Below are positions 25,171 through 34,269 of a stretch of DNA of 45,509 bases, piece after piece. Below the pieces are notes generated by a model that was given only the letters and a program-made list of their open reading frames with translations, was not told the DNA's origin and made no database searches. The translations under genes and the position numbers were made by a program. Source of the DNA: Candidatus Binataceae bacterium. GTDB lineage: Bacteria > Desulfobacterota > Binatia > Binatales > Binataceae. Numbering within the stretch: the first letter of the stretch is position 1; every line of letters begins with the position of its first letter. Location of the stretch: contig DASXMJ010000193.1 of NCBI GenBank assembly GCA_036495685.1, forward strand, positions 1 through 45,509. The letters are read 5' to 3'.

Positions 25171-26229
25171 ATGCGCTGCCCGAAGTGCGCACGTGACAAT
25201 CCCGAGGACGCCAAATTCTGCGTCGGTTGCGGCAACCCGTTTGAAGGTCGCTGCACGAAGTGCGGCACCGAGAATCCTGCGGACGCCAGCTTCTGTAAGC
25301 AGTGCGGCACACGGCTCGGTCGTTTAGCGGCACCACCCGCTGCGACTGCCGGATCGGCGCGGGTCAGAGTAGGCGCCGAACAAGCCGATAGTGCCGCGCT
25401 CGACGGCGAGCGCAAGACCGTCACCGTGCTGTTCGCTGACATCAAGGGCTCGATGGAGTTGATCGAAGACCTCGACCCGGAAGAAGCCCGCTCCGTAGTC
25501 GATCCGGCACTCAAGCTCATGATGGAGGGCGTGCAGCGCTATGGCGGCTACGTCGCGCAATCGACCGGCGACGGTATCTTCGCGCTGTTTGGAGCTCCGG
25601 TGGCACACGAGGATCACCCGCAAAGAGCTTTGCATGCGGCCCTGCGCATGCAGGAGGAGCTCAAGCGTTATTCGGACCGAATTCGCTCAGAAGGCCGTCT
25701 GCCGGTTCAAGTTCGGGTGGGTTTGAACACCGGTGAGGTGGTGGTCAGGACCATCCAGACGGGTGATGCGCACGCCGAGTATGTGCCCATCGGTCACGCC
25801 ACCAGTCTGGCCGCGCGGATGCAGGCCTTGGCGCCGATTGGCTCAATCGCGGCGACCGAGCCGATTCGGAAGCTGTGTGAGGGCTACTTCCTCTTCAGAT
25901 CGCTCGGACCCACCAAGGTCAAGGGGGTTAGTGAACCGGTCACGGTGTACGAGGTGACCGGGTTGGGTCCGTTGCGCACCCGCCTGCAACGGGCGGCTGC
26001 ACGCGGTTACACCAAGTTCGTGGGCCGCGAGCGCGAGATGGAAATCATGAGGCATGTTGCCGAACTCGTCAATTCGGGCCATGGGCAGCTCCTCGGAGTA
26101 GTTGCGGAGCCCGGGTTGGAAAGTCACGCCTGTTCCACGAGTTCAAGACCAGGAACCAGTTGGGATGGATGGTGCTGGAGGCGTTCTCGGTATCGCACGG
26201 GAAGGCGTCGGCGTATGCCCCTGCCATAG
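25171..26229 (+). CDS. Zinc-ribbon/class III nucleotide cyclase; 5' part of a gene frameshifted in its Walker A motif
   Basis: Starting at ATG 25171, two zinc ribbons open the protein (MRCPKCARDNPEDAKFCVGC with Cys3, 6, 17, 20, then CTKCGTENPADASFCKQCG with Cys28, 31, 42, 45). A class III adenylate/guanylate cyclase domain follows: TVTVLFADIKGSMELIEDLD with metal ligand Asp90, QSTGDGIFALFG with Asp134, and RVGLNTGEVVV. The segment GHATSLAARMQ has Ser where classical cyclases have a ribose-binding Asn, as is common in this subgroup. After FVGREREMEIM and GQLLGVVAEPG the frame is lost at about 26114-26118. One missing base in the P-loop separates AEPG from GKSRLFHEFK in the next frame, so everything after residue 315 is out of register. 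The complete protein would be about 1,130 residues. Confidence 0.85.
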   Translation: MRCPKCARDNPEDAKFCVGCGNPFEGRCTKCGTENPADASFCKQCGTRLGRLAAPPAATAGSARVRVGAEQADSAALDGERKTVTVLFADIKGSMELIEDLDPEEARSVVDPALKLMMEGVQRYGGYVAQSTGDGIFALFGAPVAHEDHPQRALHAALRMQEELKRYSDRIRSEGRLPVQVRVGLNTGEVVVRTIQTGDAHAEYVPIGHATSLAARMQALAPIGSIAATEPIRKLCEGYFLFRSLGPTKVKGVSEPVTVYEVTGLGPLRTRLQRAAARGYTKFVGREREMEIMRHVAELVNSGHGQLLGVVAEPGLESHACSTSSRPGTSWDGWCWRRSRYRTGRRRRMPLP

Positions 26230-28562
26230 ACTTGCTGAACGGCTATTTCGGAATAGACGCGGGCGACGACGCGCGGAAGCGACGGGAGAAGGTCACCGGA
26301 AAGGCCCTGACCCTCGATCGTTCGCTTGAGGACGGGTTGCCCTATCTTTTAAGTCTTCTTTGTATCGCCGAAGGTGAGGATCCACTGGCCAGTGTAGACG
26401 CCCAGGTACGCAAGCGGCGCACGATAGAAACGATCAAACGGATGCTTCTGCGCGAATCGCTAAATCAGCCCCTGATGCTTGTTTTCGAGGACCTGCACTG
26501 GATCGACGGCGAGACGCAAGCGTTCCTTAACCTGTTGGCCGACTCGATCGCTAGCTCGAGGGTTCTGCTGCTGGTGAATTACCGTCCAGAGTATTCACAT
26601 GCGTGGAGCAGTAGGACTTACTACACTCAGATCCGACTCGACCCATTGGGGCAGGAAAGCGCCGACGAGATGCTGTCAGCATTGCTCGGAAGCAGCGGCG
26701 AGCTCCAGCCTCTGAAGCGGATGATTGCGGCCAGGACGCAGGGCAATCCCTTTTTCATGGAAGAAATGATCCTGACGCTCTTCGACCGTGGCGCTCTAGT
26801 TCGCAATGGCGCGGTCAAGCTGGCCCAACCGCTCGACACCCTAAGAGTTCCGGAGACGGTGCAGGCGGTTCTAGCAGCGCGCATAGATAGCCTGCCTGCC
26901 GACGAAAAGGACCTCCTACAGGTTTTGTCAGTGATCGGGAGGCAGTTCCCCGTCGCGCTGGTAAAGGCGGTCTGGCAGCGCTCTCACATCGAGGAGAAAT
27001 CGAATCTCGAACGGATGCTCGACGCGCTGCAACTGGCGGAATTCATCTACGAACAACCAGCGCCCGGCGATATCGACTACACTTTTAAGCACGCGCTCAC
27101 CCAGGAGGTCGCTTACAACTCACTACTGAGCGACCGTCGCAAGTCTCTGCATGAACAAGTTGGGATGAGTATCGAGGCCTCGTTTGGCGCGAGTCCCGAC
27201 CACTACAGCGAGCTCGCTCATCAATTTCGGAGGAGCGGCAATGCCGGCAAGGCTTTGGAGTATCTGGTTCATGCCGGTCAGCAGGCGATGGCGCGCACGG
27301 CATTTGCCGAAGCACAAGATCAGTTCGGAGCAGGGTTGACTCTGTTGACAAGTCTTCCCGAAACGACTCGGCGCGACCGAACGGAAAGTCTCGTTCGGTT
27401 GAATCTTGGGATCTGCACAATCTTCCGGGACGTGGGTGCATTCATGGACAGCGCCGTGCTCTCGAGCGTGGAGCGTGCGCATGAACTATGCGAGAAGCTT
27501 GGCAGGGACTCACATCACTGCGACGTTCTGTCCGCGCTCGCGTTTCTGCTTGCCAACCGCTTCGAGTGGGAAATGGCACAGGCCGCTTGCGATGAACTGC
27601 TCCAGCTGGCCTCCGAGCTGAACGACCCGGATATGATCGGTCGAGCTCATTTATGGTCAGCTTTCATTCTGCTGTTTCAGGGCAACTTCCACAGTGCGCT
27701 CGAGGCGCTCGAGCGTGCCTACAAATTGCCGATAAGTTTTCGTTCGAGACAGGAACTGTCCTTCGGCGGATGGCAGACTTTAACCAGATCTCTTAGCTCA
27801 CTCGCACTGGCGATAGTGGGTTATCCGGAAAGGGCGCGCCTTCGAAACACTGAGGCCATCCGGCTGGTACGGGAGGAAAAGGACCGCTCTCTCCTTCCTC
27901 CAAATCTCTTCTGGTCGACAGTTTTGCATCTCTTGCTCCGGGAGCCGGGCGCTGCGTATCGGAGCATGGAGGAGAGTTTACGTGTTACGTCCGAGGAGAA
28001 TCTATCAGCACTTGTCCCAGTAAGTGAGTTTTTCCGCGCGCTGGCGCTGGTGCAACTAGGCGAATTCGATCACGGCATGGACCCAATAGTTCGGTATATG
28101 AGGGAGATGACGCGTTTTGCCCAAACGCCGGTCGGCGCGCTGATTTATCCGACACTGGCGCAAGCATATATTGCCGCGGGGCGCACCAATGACGGTCTTC
28201 AGGCGGTGGTCCACGGAATCGCGATCTTAGAGCAAAACCAGGCTCGTTTTGCTGAGCCCGAATTGTACCGATTAAACGGAGAACTAATGCTGCTCGCGGG
28301 GAAGGCGTCCGGCGAGCCAGAAAACTCATTTCGCCGGGCAATCGAAATCGCGCGAGAACAAGGCGCGAAGTGGTATGAACTCCGCGCGACGAATGCGCTC
28401 GCCCGGTTACTTATGCGACAGAATCGCCGGGATGAGGCGCACGCGATGCTTGCCGATATCTACAACTGGTTCACCGAAGGTTTCGACACCGCCGACGTGA
28501 AGGACGCCAAGGCGCTGCTCGATGAGCTGAGCAACCAGGGCCAAAGCGAGGGGGACCGCTGA
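26160..28562 (+). CDS. AAA/STAND-type ATPase and TPR module; 3' part of the frameshifted cyclase gene
   Basis: This frame continues the upstream cyclase after a one-base shift. GKSRLFHEFKTRNQLG (from about 26117) joins directly to GWMVLEAFSVSHGKASAYAP. It carries the Walker B region LMLVFEDLHWIDGETQAFL, the sensor-like segment TQGNPFFMEEMILTLFDRGA, and TFKHALTQEVAYNSLLSDRR, typical of STAND ATPases linked to cyclases. A long TPR-like helical array extends to the C-terminus, ending IYNWFTEGFDTADVKDAKAL. Without the Walker A of the other frame this product cannot bind ATP normally. A TTG at 26160 with AGGA nearby could start it separately, which I consider unlikely. The stop lies 15 bases before the next amidohydrolase gene, so they probably form an operon. 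Confidence 0.85.
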   Translation: MGWMVLEAFSVSHGKASAYAPAIDLLNGYFGIDAGDDARKRREKVTGKALTLDRSLEDGLPYLLSLLCIAEGEDPLASVDAQVRKRRTIETIKRMLLRESLNQPLMLVFEDLHWIDGETQAFLNLLADSIASSRVLLLVNYRPEYSHAWSSRTYYTQIRLDPLGQESADEMLSALLGSSGELQPLKRMIAARTQGNPFFMEEMILTLFDRGALVRNGAVKLAQPLDTLRVPETVQAVLAARIDSLPADEKDLLQVLSVIGRQFPVALVKAVWQRSHIEEKSNLERMLDALQLAEFIYEQPAPGDIDYTFKHALTQEVAYNSLLSDRRKSLHEQVGMSIEASFGASPDHYSELAHQFRRSGNAGKALEYLVHAGQQAMARTAFAEAQDQFGAGLTLLTSLPETTRRDRTESLVRLNLGICTIFRDVGAFMDSAVLSSVERAHELCEKLGRDSHHCDVLSALAFLLANRFEWEMAQAACDELLQLASELNDPDMIGRAHLWSAFILLFQGNFHSALEALERAYKLPISFRSRQELSFGGWQTLTRSLSSLALAIVGYPERARLRNTEAIRLVREEKDRSLLPPNLFWSTVLHLLLREPGAAYRSMEESLRVTSEENLSALVPVSEFFRALALVQLGEFDHGMDPIVRYMREMTRFAQTPVGALIYPTLAQAYIAAGRTNDGLQAVVHGIAILEQNQARFAEPELYRLNGELMLLAGKASGEPENSFRRAIEIAREQGAKWYELRATNALARLLMRQNRRDEAHAMLADIYNWFTEGFDTADVKDAKALLDELSNQGQSEGDR

Positions 28563-28577
28563 ATACCGAGGATCAAA

Positions 28578-29519
28578 ATGGCACCTGCAGGACGCATTGA
28601 TACCCACCATCATGTCGTGCCGCCAACCTATACGGCGTGGTTGAAGAGGAAAGGAATCGCAGCTGGGGGGCTGCCGATTCCGGGTTGGAGTCTGGATGCC
28701 GCTATCTCCCTGATGGATAAATTCCGTATCCAGACTTCGATTATGTCGATTTCGACACCTGGAGTTCATCTGGGTGATGACAAGGAGGCTCGCGAAAAGG
28801 CCCGCGAGGTGAACGAATACGCCGCGGAGGTCGTACGGAAGCACCGCTCTCGTTTTGGATTCTTCGCCACGCTATGCCTGCCCGACGTTAAAGGCTCGAT
28901 TGAGGAGCTGGCCTACGCCTTCGACAAACTGCACGCCGATAGCGTCGAGCTTCTGGCCAACAGCCGCGGTATCTATCTCGGCGAGAGGGTCTTCGATCCC
29001 CTCTTTGACGAACTCAACAAACGCAACGCGGTGGTGTTCGTTCATCCGTCACACTTGTACGGGCTTGAGCCGCTCAAGGGCATGCCTGCCTTCGTAGCCG
29101 ATTTCTTGCTGGACACCACGCGTGCGGCGGTGCGACTGGGTGGTTCCGGGACGCTCGATCGCTGTCCCAACCTGAAAATCATCCTATCTCACTCGGGCGG
29201 CTTCGTTCCCTTCGCGGCATATCGGATTGCTGGCGCGGCGTCTCCGAAGCGAGACTTCGCGGATGGCATGGAACAGTTGGAGAAATTCCACTTTGACCTT
29301 GCGATCTCCGGCACTCCTGCCGCTCTCCCGAGCCTGCTTACAGTGGCACGGCCCGATCAAGTTCTGTTTGCGACTGATTGGCCGTATGCGACTGACGCAA
29401 TCGCACAAATGTTTACCTCGATGTACGAAGGTTTCTCGCTGAGTGAAAGCCAGCGCGCAGCGATCGATCGGAGCAACGCTGAGGCGCTATTTCCCCGTCT
29501 CCGCGGAGGCCTGTCATGA
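28578..29519 (+). CDS. ACMSD-like amidohydrolase family 2 protein
   Basis: This 313-residue TIM-barrel protein resembles 2-amino-3-carboxymuconate-6-semialdehyde decarboxylase and related metal-dependent decarboxylases/hydrolases. All metal-site elements are visible: HxH in RIDTHHHVVPP (His10, His12), VVFVHPS (His156), ILSHSGG (His205) and FATDWPY (Asp267). It is thus probably catalytically competent towards a carboxylated aromatic or cyclic compound; the exact substrate is unknown. GAGGA precedes the ATG by about six bases. The gene lies 15 bases after the cyclase/ATPase gene. Its stop overlaps the next gene's start in an ATGA, so it is translationally coupled to the alpha/beta hydrolase. 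Confidence 0.93.
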   Translation: MAPAGRIDTHHHVVPPTYTAWLKRKGIAAGGLPIPGWSLDAAISLMDKFRIQTSIMSISTPGVHLGDDKEAREKAREVNEYAAEVVRKHRSRFGFFATLCLPDVKGSIEELAYAFDKLHADSVELLANSRGIYLGERVFDPLFDELNKRNAVVFVHPSHLYGLEPLKGMPAFVADFLLDTTRAAVRLGGSGTLDRCPNLKIILSHSGGFVPFAAYRIAGAASPKRDFADGMEQLEKFHFDLAISGTPAALPSLLTVARPDQVLFATDWPYATDAIAQMFTSMYEGFSLSESQRAAIDRSNAEALFPRLRGGLS

Positions 29520-30475
29520 GCGCTTTTCGATTTGGCCCGGATAATCCTAACGAAACCTATGTTCCACACGCTTTTCCCGAACAAACGATTGACACCGGTG
29601 AGGCCGTGATCAACTACGCCGTTGTAGGATCGCCAGACAAACCGGCGTTGCTCCTGATACCGGGACAAACCGAATCGTGGTGGGGATACGAGCAAGCGAT
29701 GGACTTGCTTAAACAGCATTTCCAGGCGTTTGCGGTCGACTTACGCGGGCAGGGAAGATCGAGCCGGACACCCGGACGTTACACACTCGATAATTTTGGC
29801 AACGATATGGTGCGGGTCGTGGCCCTGGCCATCAAACGCCCGGTGATTGTCAGCGGGCTTTCGTCAGGGGGGGTGATCTCGGCATGGCTCTCTGCTTATG
29901 CGATGCCCGGTACGGTCCGCGGCGCCCACTATGAAGACCCGCCGCTGTTCGCTTCGGATGTCCGCCCCGCTTGCGGACACTCGATCCGCCAAACCATCGG
30001 ACCGATCTTCGCTCTGATGAGCAAATACCTGGGCGATCAGTGGAGTGTAGGTGACTGGGCGGGAATGCACGAGGCCGCAAAGACGGAGCTTCCTGGCTGG
30101 TTGTCGAACGCGATGGCACTGACCATGGGTTCCGAGGCCGAAATTCCACAGCGCCTCAAGGAATACGATCCCGAGTGGGCACGTTGTTTTTGGCAGGGAT
30201 CTGTCTACGCAAGCTGTGATCATGCCCGGATGCTCGCGAGCGTAAAATGCCCGGTCTTGTACACGCATCACTTCCGTAATGTCGAAGAGACCGAGGGCTC
30301 TTTACTCGGAGCCGCCTCAGATCTGCAGGCAAAGCGTGTGTGTGAGCTAGTTGCCGGCTCGGGCCAACCGATTGAATATCGGTCTTTCCCCCAGATGCCG
30401 CATTCGATGCATGGCACCGACCCGAAGTTGTTTACGCAGCTACTGATCGAGTTCGAGGAGAAGCTAAGGCATTAA
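29516..30475 (+). CDS. Alpha/beta hydrolase
   Basis: This 319-residue alpha/beta hydrolase has PALLLIPGQTESWWGYEQAM (oxyanion region), VDLRGQGRSS, and the nucleophile elbow VSGLSSGGVIS with Ser116 in a GxSxG motif. MPHSMHGTDP near the C-terminus supplies the catalytic His. Coupling by a 4-base ATGA overlap to the ACMSD-like amidohydrolase suggests that the two act in one degradation route, for example ring cleavage product hydrolysis. That is inference from position. The N-terminal FGPDNPNETYVPHAFPEQTI is not part of the core fold and may form a cap or dimer contact. Confidence 0.92.
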   Translation: MSAFRFGPDNPNETYVPHAFPEQTIDTGEAVINYAVVGSPDKPALLLIPGQTESWWGYEQAMDLLKQHFQAFAVDLRGQGRSSRTPGRYTLDNFGNDMVRVVALAIKRPVIVSGLSSGGVISAWLSAYAMPGTVRGAHYEDPPLFASDVRPACGHSIRQTIGPIFALMSKYLGDQWSVGDWAGMHEAAKTELPGWLSNAMALTMGSEAEIPQRLKEYDPEWARCFWQGSVYASCDHARMLASVKCPVLYTHHFRNVEETEGSLLGAASDLQAKRVCELVAGSGQPIEYRSFPQMPHSMHGTDPKLFTQLLIEFEEKLRH

Positions 30476-30581
30476 CACGTGCTCCTTGACGCTTGAGCCG
30501 ATTTGACGCTCAAGCCGCGCGCGTTGGTAGTACTCGTTCGCTAACTGAGATGGTGACTTCAAGGAGCCGAGGAATCAAATA

Positions 30582-30983
30582 ATGAGCGTTGCCACAAAGC
30601 AGTTTGAAGGCGGCTGCCTCTGCGGGGCGGTCCGTTTTACCGCGACCGGTGAGCCAGTAGGCGTGTATTGGTGTCATTGCCAAAGTTGTCGAAGACATAC
30701 CGGCGCGCCCGTGTCTGTCTTCGTCGCATTTGAACCGCGAGCCTATACGGTGACCAAAGGCGAGATAACCAAGTTCGATTCCTCACCAGGAAAAACAAGG
30801 CGCGGATTTTGCGCGAGGTGCGGATCTACTTTGACTTGCGAAAGCCTGCCCGAGATAACGTTGACGCATTTCCATATCGGCGCATTCGATCAGGCCGCGA
30901 AATTGCAGCCGACGAAGCATTATTTTGTCGAGGAACGCATGCCTTGGTTACATACGGGCGAGAATATAAGTTCCAATCGTTAA
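30582..30983 (+). CDS. GFA/CENP-V domain zinc protein
   Basis: This 133-residue protein is a complete GFA-like domain, named after the glutathione-dependent formaldehyde-activating enzyme. Zinc ligands are visible in GGCLCGAVRF (Cys12, Cys14), WCHCQSCRRHTGAP (Cys31, Cys33, Cys36) and FCARCGSTL (Cys77, Cys80). Most family members have no proven activity, and the original formaldehyde-glutathione function is doubtful, so the role is unknown. The ATG follows GAGGAA by about nine bases. It is 106 bases after the alpha/beta hydrolase on the same strand and may have its own promoter. Confidence 0.93.
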   Translation: MSVATKQFEGGCLCGAVRFTATGEPVGVYWCHCQSCRRHTGAPVSVFVAFEPRAYTVTKGEITKFDSSPGKTRRGFCARCGSTLTCESLPEITLTHFHIGAFDQAAKLQPTKHYFVEERMPWLHTGENISSNR

Positions 30984-31493
30984 GCTCACGATGGCTTTCT
31001 CAAAGTGGACTTCTGTCGAGCATCGCGACGCCGTTTTGAGAGCGAAACGCTCCCAAGGTGATCTGTCCGATGACGGTTGGTCAAGCTCGAGGCTCTTGCT
31101 GATCGAATGGGGGACGCTTGTTCCGCCGTTTGTCCTGCTCTTTGCCGGCCATCGGCATTGCTTTGGGTGCTTTCGGAAAAAGCGCATTCAAAGAGTCTCA
31201 CGAACCGCCATAACGGCGACCAAGTGCGACCGTGCTATTACCTCTAAGACCGAATCACCCGCCCGATTTTGTAGCTGGTCCCTCAAGGTAACCGCGTAGA
31301 TCTCCGTTGTGTGCGCACAGCCCTCTTGTACGATGTCGGCGAAATCCTGCCTCTGCAAAGTTGCGCCAGGATTTATGCGCCCGTTCCCGTTATCCGGCCA
31401 GGGCGTCGGCATTGCTGACTTGGGAAATGAGGTCCATCGCCTGCTTTGCCGGGGCTCGGTTGATGAAGATAGTAAGAAGGAGGTCGATTCTCG
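30984..31493. other. Gene-free stretch of about 0.5 kb
   Basis: Short frames exist on both strands but have no ribosome sites or recognisable sequence. A minus-strand frame reading DFADIVQEGCAHTTEIYAVT and beyond is slightly protein-like, yet I cannot assign it. The end of the stretch contains the strong ribosome site of the following monooxygenase gene. Confidence 0.45.
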
Positions 31494-32480
31494 ATGAAAC
31501 TCGCACTATACCTGCCAAACTTCCGGGACAAGGTAACCGTCAGCGAGATCGTCGATCTCGCTCGCCTCGCCGAGGAACTGGCGTTCGATTCAGTTTGGAC
31601 TTTGGACCGCATCGTGGTTCCGGAAGCATCCGATCGCGAGGAACTACGCAAGCCGTTCGGCTTCATGAAGGAATTTCCTCATTCATTACCCGTTGCTTCG
31701 AGAGGCGAGTTCTTGCACGGGCTGCCGCTCATTCCGTACCTGGCGGCCATCACGAAGAAGGTCAGGATAGGCGTCAGCGTGATCGACACTCCTTATCGGG
31801 CCCCTGGAGTGCTGGCCGCGGAGATCGGAACCTGGGACCATCTTTCGGGCGGAAGGGTCAACGTCGCCGTCGGAACGGGTTGGATGCCTGAGGAGTTTGA
31901 GGCTGCGAGTGCGGCGCATATCTACGAAAGACGCAACAAACACGTCATCGAGACCATCGAGATCATGCAGGGCGTCTGGACGGAGGAACTCTTCGAGTAT
32001 CACGGCGAGTTTGCCTCCTTTCCGAAATGCGGCTTCGGTGTTAAGCCCGTTCAGAAGCCTCATCCGCCGATCTTTTTCGGAGGGCTCGGGGTACCGAAGA
32101 TCGCGGCTAAGCGGATAGCCAAATACGGGTTGGCCGGCTGGATCGGAATACAGGACACCCCTGAGGACATCGCGAAGTGGCGGTCGGTGATCAAAGAGGA
32201 GCTCGAAATGATCGGGAGTCCGCGTTCGATCGACGATCTCGAAATTGTGAGCATGCTTTTCTTCGACATCACGAGCGTGAAGACCGATCAGACTCCCAGA
32301 GGGAAGCTGACACCTTCGATGACGGGCACTACCGGCCAGATCACCGACAACCTCAAGCGGTATAGGGAGGCCGGCTTGACACTTCCCCTCCTCTGGCCGC
32401 CATTTAAGGGCGTACCCACCGCGAAGACACTGGTCGATCTGAGGCGATTGAAGGAAGACATTCTGCCAAAAGTGCTGTGA
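31494..32480 (+). CDS. LLM-class flavin-dependent oxidoreductase (F420-type subgroup likely)
   Basis: This 328-residue luciferase-superfamily protein has the start MKLALYLPNFRDKVTVSEIV, then LARLAEELAFDSVWTLDRIV, and the barrel signatures VRIGVSVIDTPYRAPGVLAA and LSGGRVNVAVGTGWMPEEFE. KPVQKPHPPIFFGGLG follows. The N-terminal and GTGWMPEEF patterns resemble the subgroup of F420-dependent probable oxidoreductases rather than FMN luciferases; I cannot confirm the cofactor. It is clearly different from the LLM protein at 4048-5091. A strong AAGGAGG lies about ten bases before the ATG. It is a single gene; substrate unknown. Confidence 0.92.
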   Translation: MKLALYLPNFRDKVTVSEIVDLARLAEELAFDSVWTLDRIVVPEASDREELRKPFGFMKEFPHSLPVASRGEFLHGLPLIPYLAAITKKVRIGVSVIDTPYRAPGVLAAEIGTWDHLSGGRVNVAVGTGWMPEEFEAASAAHIYERRNKHVIETIEIMQGVWTEELFEYHGEFASFPKCGFGVKPVQKPHPPIFFGGLGVPKIAAKRIAKYGLAGWIGIQDTPEDIAKWRSVIKEELEMIGSPRSIDDLEIVSMLFFDITSVKTDQTPRGKLTPSMTGTTGQITDNLKRYREAGLTLPLLWPPFKGVPTAKTLVDLRRLKEDILPKVL

Positions 32481-32686
32481 CCAACCGCGGCGTGAAGTCC
32501 GGGTTGAGGCCCAAGGAAACGCTAGGTCTGCGAGGGTGGGTCACCAAGGTTGATTTGCCACGCCAAGGAGGCTCGCGGCCGGCGATCCAGCCGTGGCTCG
32601 CCATGGTGGAGGTTTTCGTTCGGAGAGCCGAGCAGGTCGACAGTGGTTGATCTGCGCGGCCCGCGCCTTCGAAGAACCGTAAGTCC

Positions 32687-33361
32687 TTACGACCGCGGAT
32701 TGGGTTGCGAAACGATGGCGTCCGTGAAGAGGTCGAACGCCGCTTCGAAAGAGCTCTCAGCCTGATCGGCCGGAATATCCCACTGCGGAAAGTGTCCGTC
32801 TACGTACATCCGCGCGACTCCATACGCCAGGGCACGCGCTGCAAACGAGATCGCCTTTATGTCGTCACGGAGCAGCGGAGCACGTTGGCGTTGTTCGGTC
32901 AGTAGTTGTTCCATCAGCTCTCTGATTTCGGCGTTGTCACGGCGGAGCGACTCAGAACCATCGAAATCGATCAGCTTACGGTTCGAGATCACCTGGAAAT
33001 GCGCAGGGTTGCGCACCACCCATCGCATGTATGCGGTTCCCAGAGCGCGGAAGCGATCGCGCGGCGCGTCGCTTTTGACCTCCTCCAGCGCGCGCACGAT
33101 TTCATCGCGGAACCTGCGCATCGCCTGCTCCGCAACCGCGGTCATCAGAGTGGTGCGCGAGGGAAAATGACGAAACGGTGCGCCCGACGAAACTCCCGCG
33201 CGTTTCGCGACTTCGCGTACGCTGACGCTCTCGACGCCTTGTTCCTTGACCATCTTGAGGGCCGCCGCGATCAGCGCTTCCTTGAGATGCCCGTGATGAT
33301 AGCTGGTGCGCCGGCGTGCTCGCCGGCGCGGCTCCGTTTTGATAGGCGACTGGGGCATCAT
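32687..33361 (-). CDS. TetR/AcrR-family regulator with WHG-type C-terminal domain
   Basis: This 224-residue repressor has a basic N-terminal extension (EPRRRARRRTSYHHGHLKEA) leading into the helix-turn-helix: LIAAALKMVKEQGVESVSVR, EVAKRAGVSSGAPFRHFPSR and TTLMTAVAEQ. The YHHG(H/N)L start and the C-terminal FRALGTAYMRWVVRNPAHFQ region are typical of TetR proteins with a WHG domain. It is divergent from the DUF2147 gene across a 120-base gap with a promoter and a repeated 11-mer, so it probably controls that gene, itself, or both. The ligand is unknown. Confidence 0.93.
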   Translation of the reverse strand: MMPQSPIKTEPRRRARRRTSYHHGHLKEALIAAALKMVKEQGVESVSVREVAKRAGVSSGAPFRHFPSRTTLMTAVAEQAMRRFRDEIVRALEEVKSDAPRDRFRALGTAYMRWVVRNPAHFQVISNRKLIDFDGSESLRRDNAEIRELMEQLLTEQRQRAPLLRDDIKAISFAARALAYGVARMYVDGHFPQWDIPADQAESSFEAAFDLFTDAIVSQPNPRS

Positions 33362-33390
33362 TTCGACCCTAGCATCGGTGACGCGCCGAT

Positions 33391-33444
33391 GTAAGCAGTG
33401 CGTATTTCAGGTTGACATCGGACGAGTTAAATTGTAAGCAGTGA
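33391..33444. promoter_or_regulatory. Promoter region with repeated 11-mer between tetR and the DUF2147 gene
   Basis: TGTAAGCAGTG occurs twice in the same orientation, at 33391-33401 and 33434-33444, 43 bases apart, about four helical turns. A -35-like TTGACA lies between them at 33413-33418, and the second copy overlaps the expected -10 position. Such placement suits repression of the DUF2147 gene by the divergent TetR. TetR proteins usually bind palindromes, so these direct copies may be half-sites or belong to another regulator. Confidence 0.45.
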
Positions 33445-33480
33445 TAACATTTCAAAACTCAGTCCTTTTCGGAGGTCCTC

Positions 33481-33906
33481 ATGAAGTGCGCGCTAGTGAG
33501 TTTGGTACTGTGTGTGCTGGCCTCAACCGCCTACGCTCAGACCGGCCGATGGATCACCGCCAGCGGCAATCTGGAGATCGAGATCGCGCCCTGCGGGCAG
33601 GCTCTGTGCGGGACCGCGGTCCGCGTGCTGGCAAATAATTCGATGAGCACGCCGGGCAAATCGATGGCCAGCAACGTGCCAGGGACTGGTCTTAAAATCA
33701 TGCACGACTTCACCTCGACGGGCGACGGAGTCTGGACCGGCTACATCTACGACCGCGAAAATGGCAAGACGTATCGCTGTCGTATGAGGGAACTCGATGC
33801 GGACCACCTTGAGGTTCATCCGTACATCGGCATTCCGTTATTCGGACAGACGCAAATTTGGCATCGAGCGCTCGGTTCGACGGAAACGAGCGCGACGACA
33901 AAGTGA
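33481..33906 (+). CDS. Secreted DUF2147 family protein
   Basis: This 141-residue protein starts with a clear signal peptide (MKCALVSLVLCVLASTAYA, cleavage before Gln20). The mature part reads GRWITASGNLEIEIAPCGQA and LCGTAVRVL, then WTGYIYDRENGKTYRCRMRE and LEVHPYIGIPLFGQTQIWHR, matching DUF2147. This family of small periplasmic beta-rich proteins, structurally lipocalin-like, often contains a conserved Cys pair (here Cys38 and Cys43). Its function is unknown. CGGAGGTCC provides a good ribosome site about six bases before the ATG. The divergent TetR neighbour suggests inducible expression. Confidence 0.92.
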   Translation: MKCALVSLVLCVLASTAYAQTGRWITASGNLEIEIAPCGQALCGTAVRVLANNSMSTPGKSMASNVPGTGLKIMHDFTSTGDGVWTGYIYDRENGKTYRCRMRELDADHLEVHPYIGIPLFGQTQIWHRALGSTETSATTK

Positions 33907-34269
33907 TTCATCGAAGGAAAGCGCGCAACCGGTCAGCGAAATTATCGCAGTCTCTTCCACGCCGATCCCGCACACGTGCAGCTTCGAATGAAGCTCACGG
34001 GTGCGTGTTGATGTGAAAGTCACCGCCAAGTTCGAGCGGCCGGTTGTTTACGAATCCTTCGCCCTGCCGGGCGCAGTTCGAGATATAGCCCGAGCCTAGG
34101 GATTCCCACGCCGACGACGACGGTCCAGTTCTGGATGCGGGCGAAAGCGATGGCGGCATCGATCACATGAGAATGGTCTGCCGCAGCGCGCTTGTCTGGC
34201 AAATTGCAACCGGCGATGCGAGGATGATAAACGCTGCGATAAGATCGAACTCTCAGAGGATCTGGGATT
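33907..34269. other. Short gene-free stretch before the acyl-CoA dehydrogenase
   Basis: A minus-strand frame (34020-34337) contains AFARIQNWTVVVGVGIPRLG, which looks somewhat protein-like, but it overlaps the dehydrogenase start, lacks a plausible beginning and matches nothing I know. It may be a gene relic. No repeat or RNA gene is visible. Confidence 0.4.
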
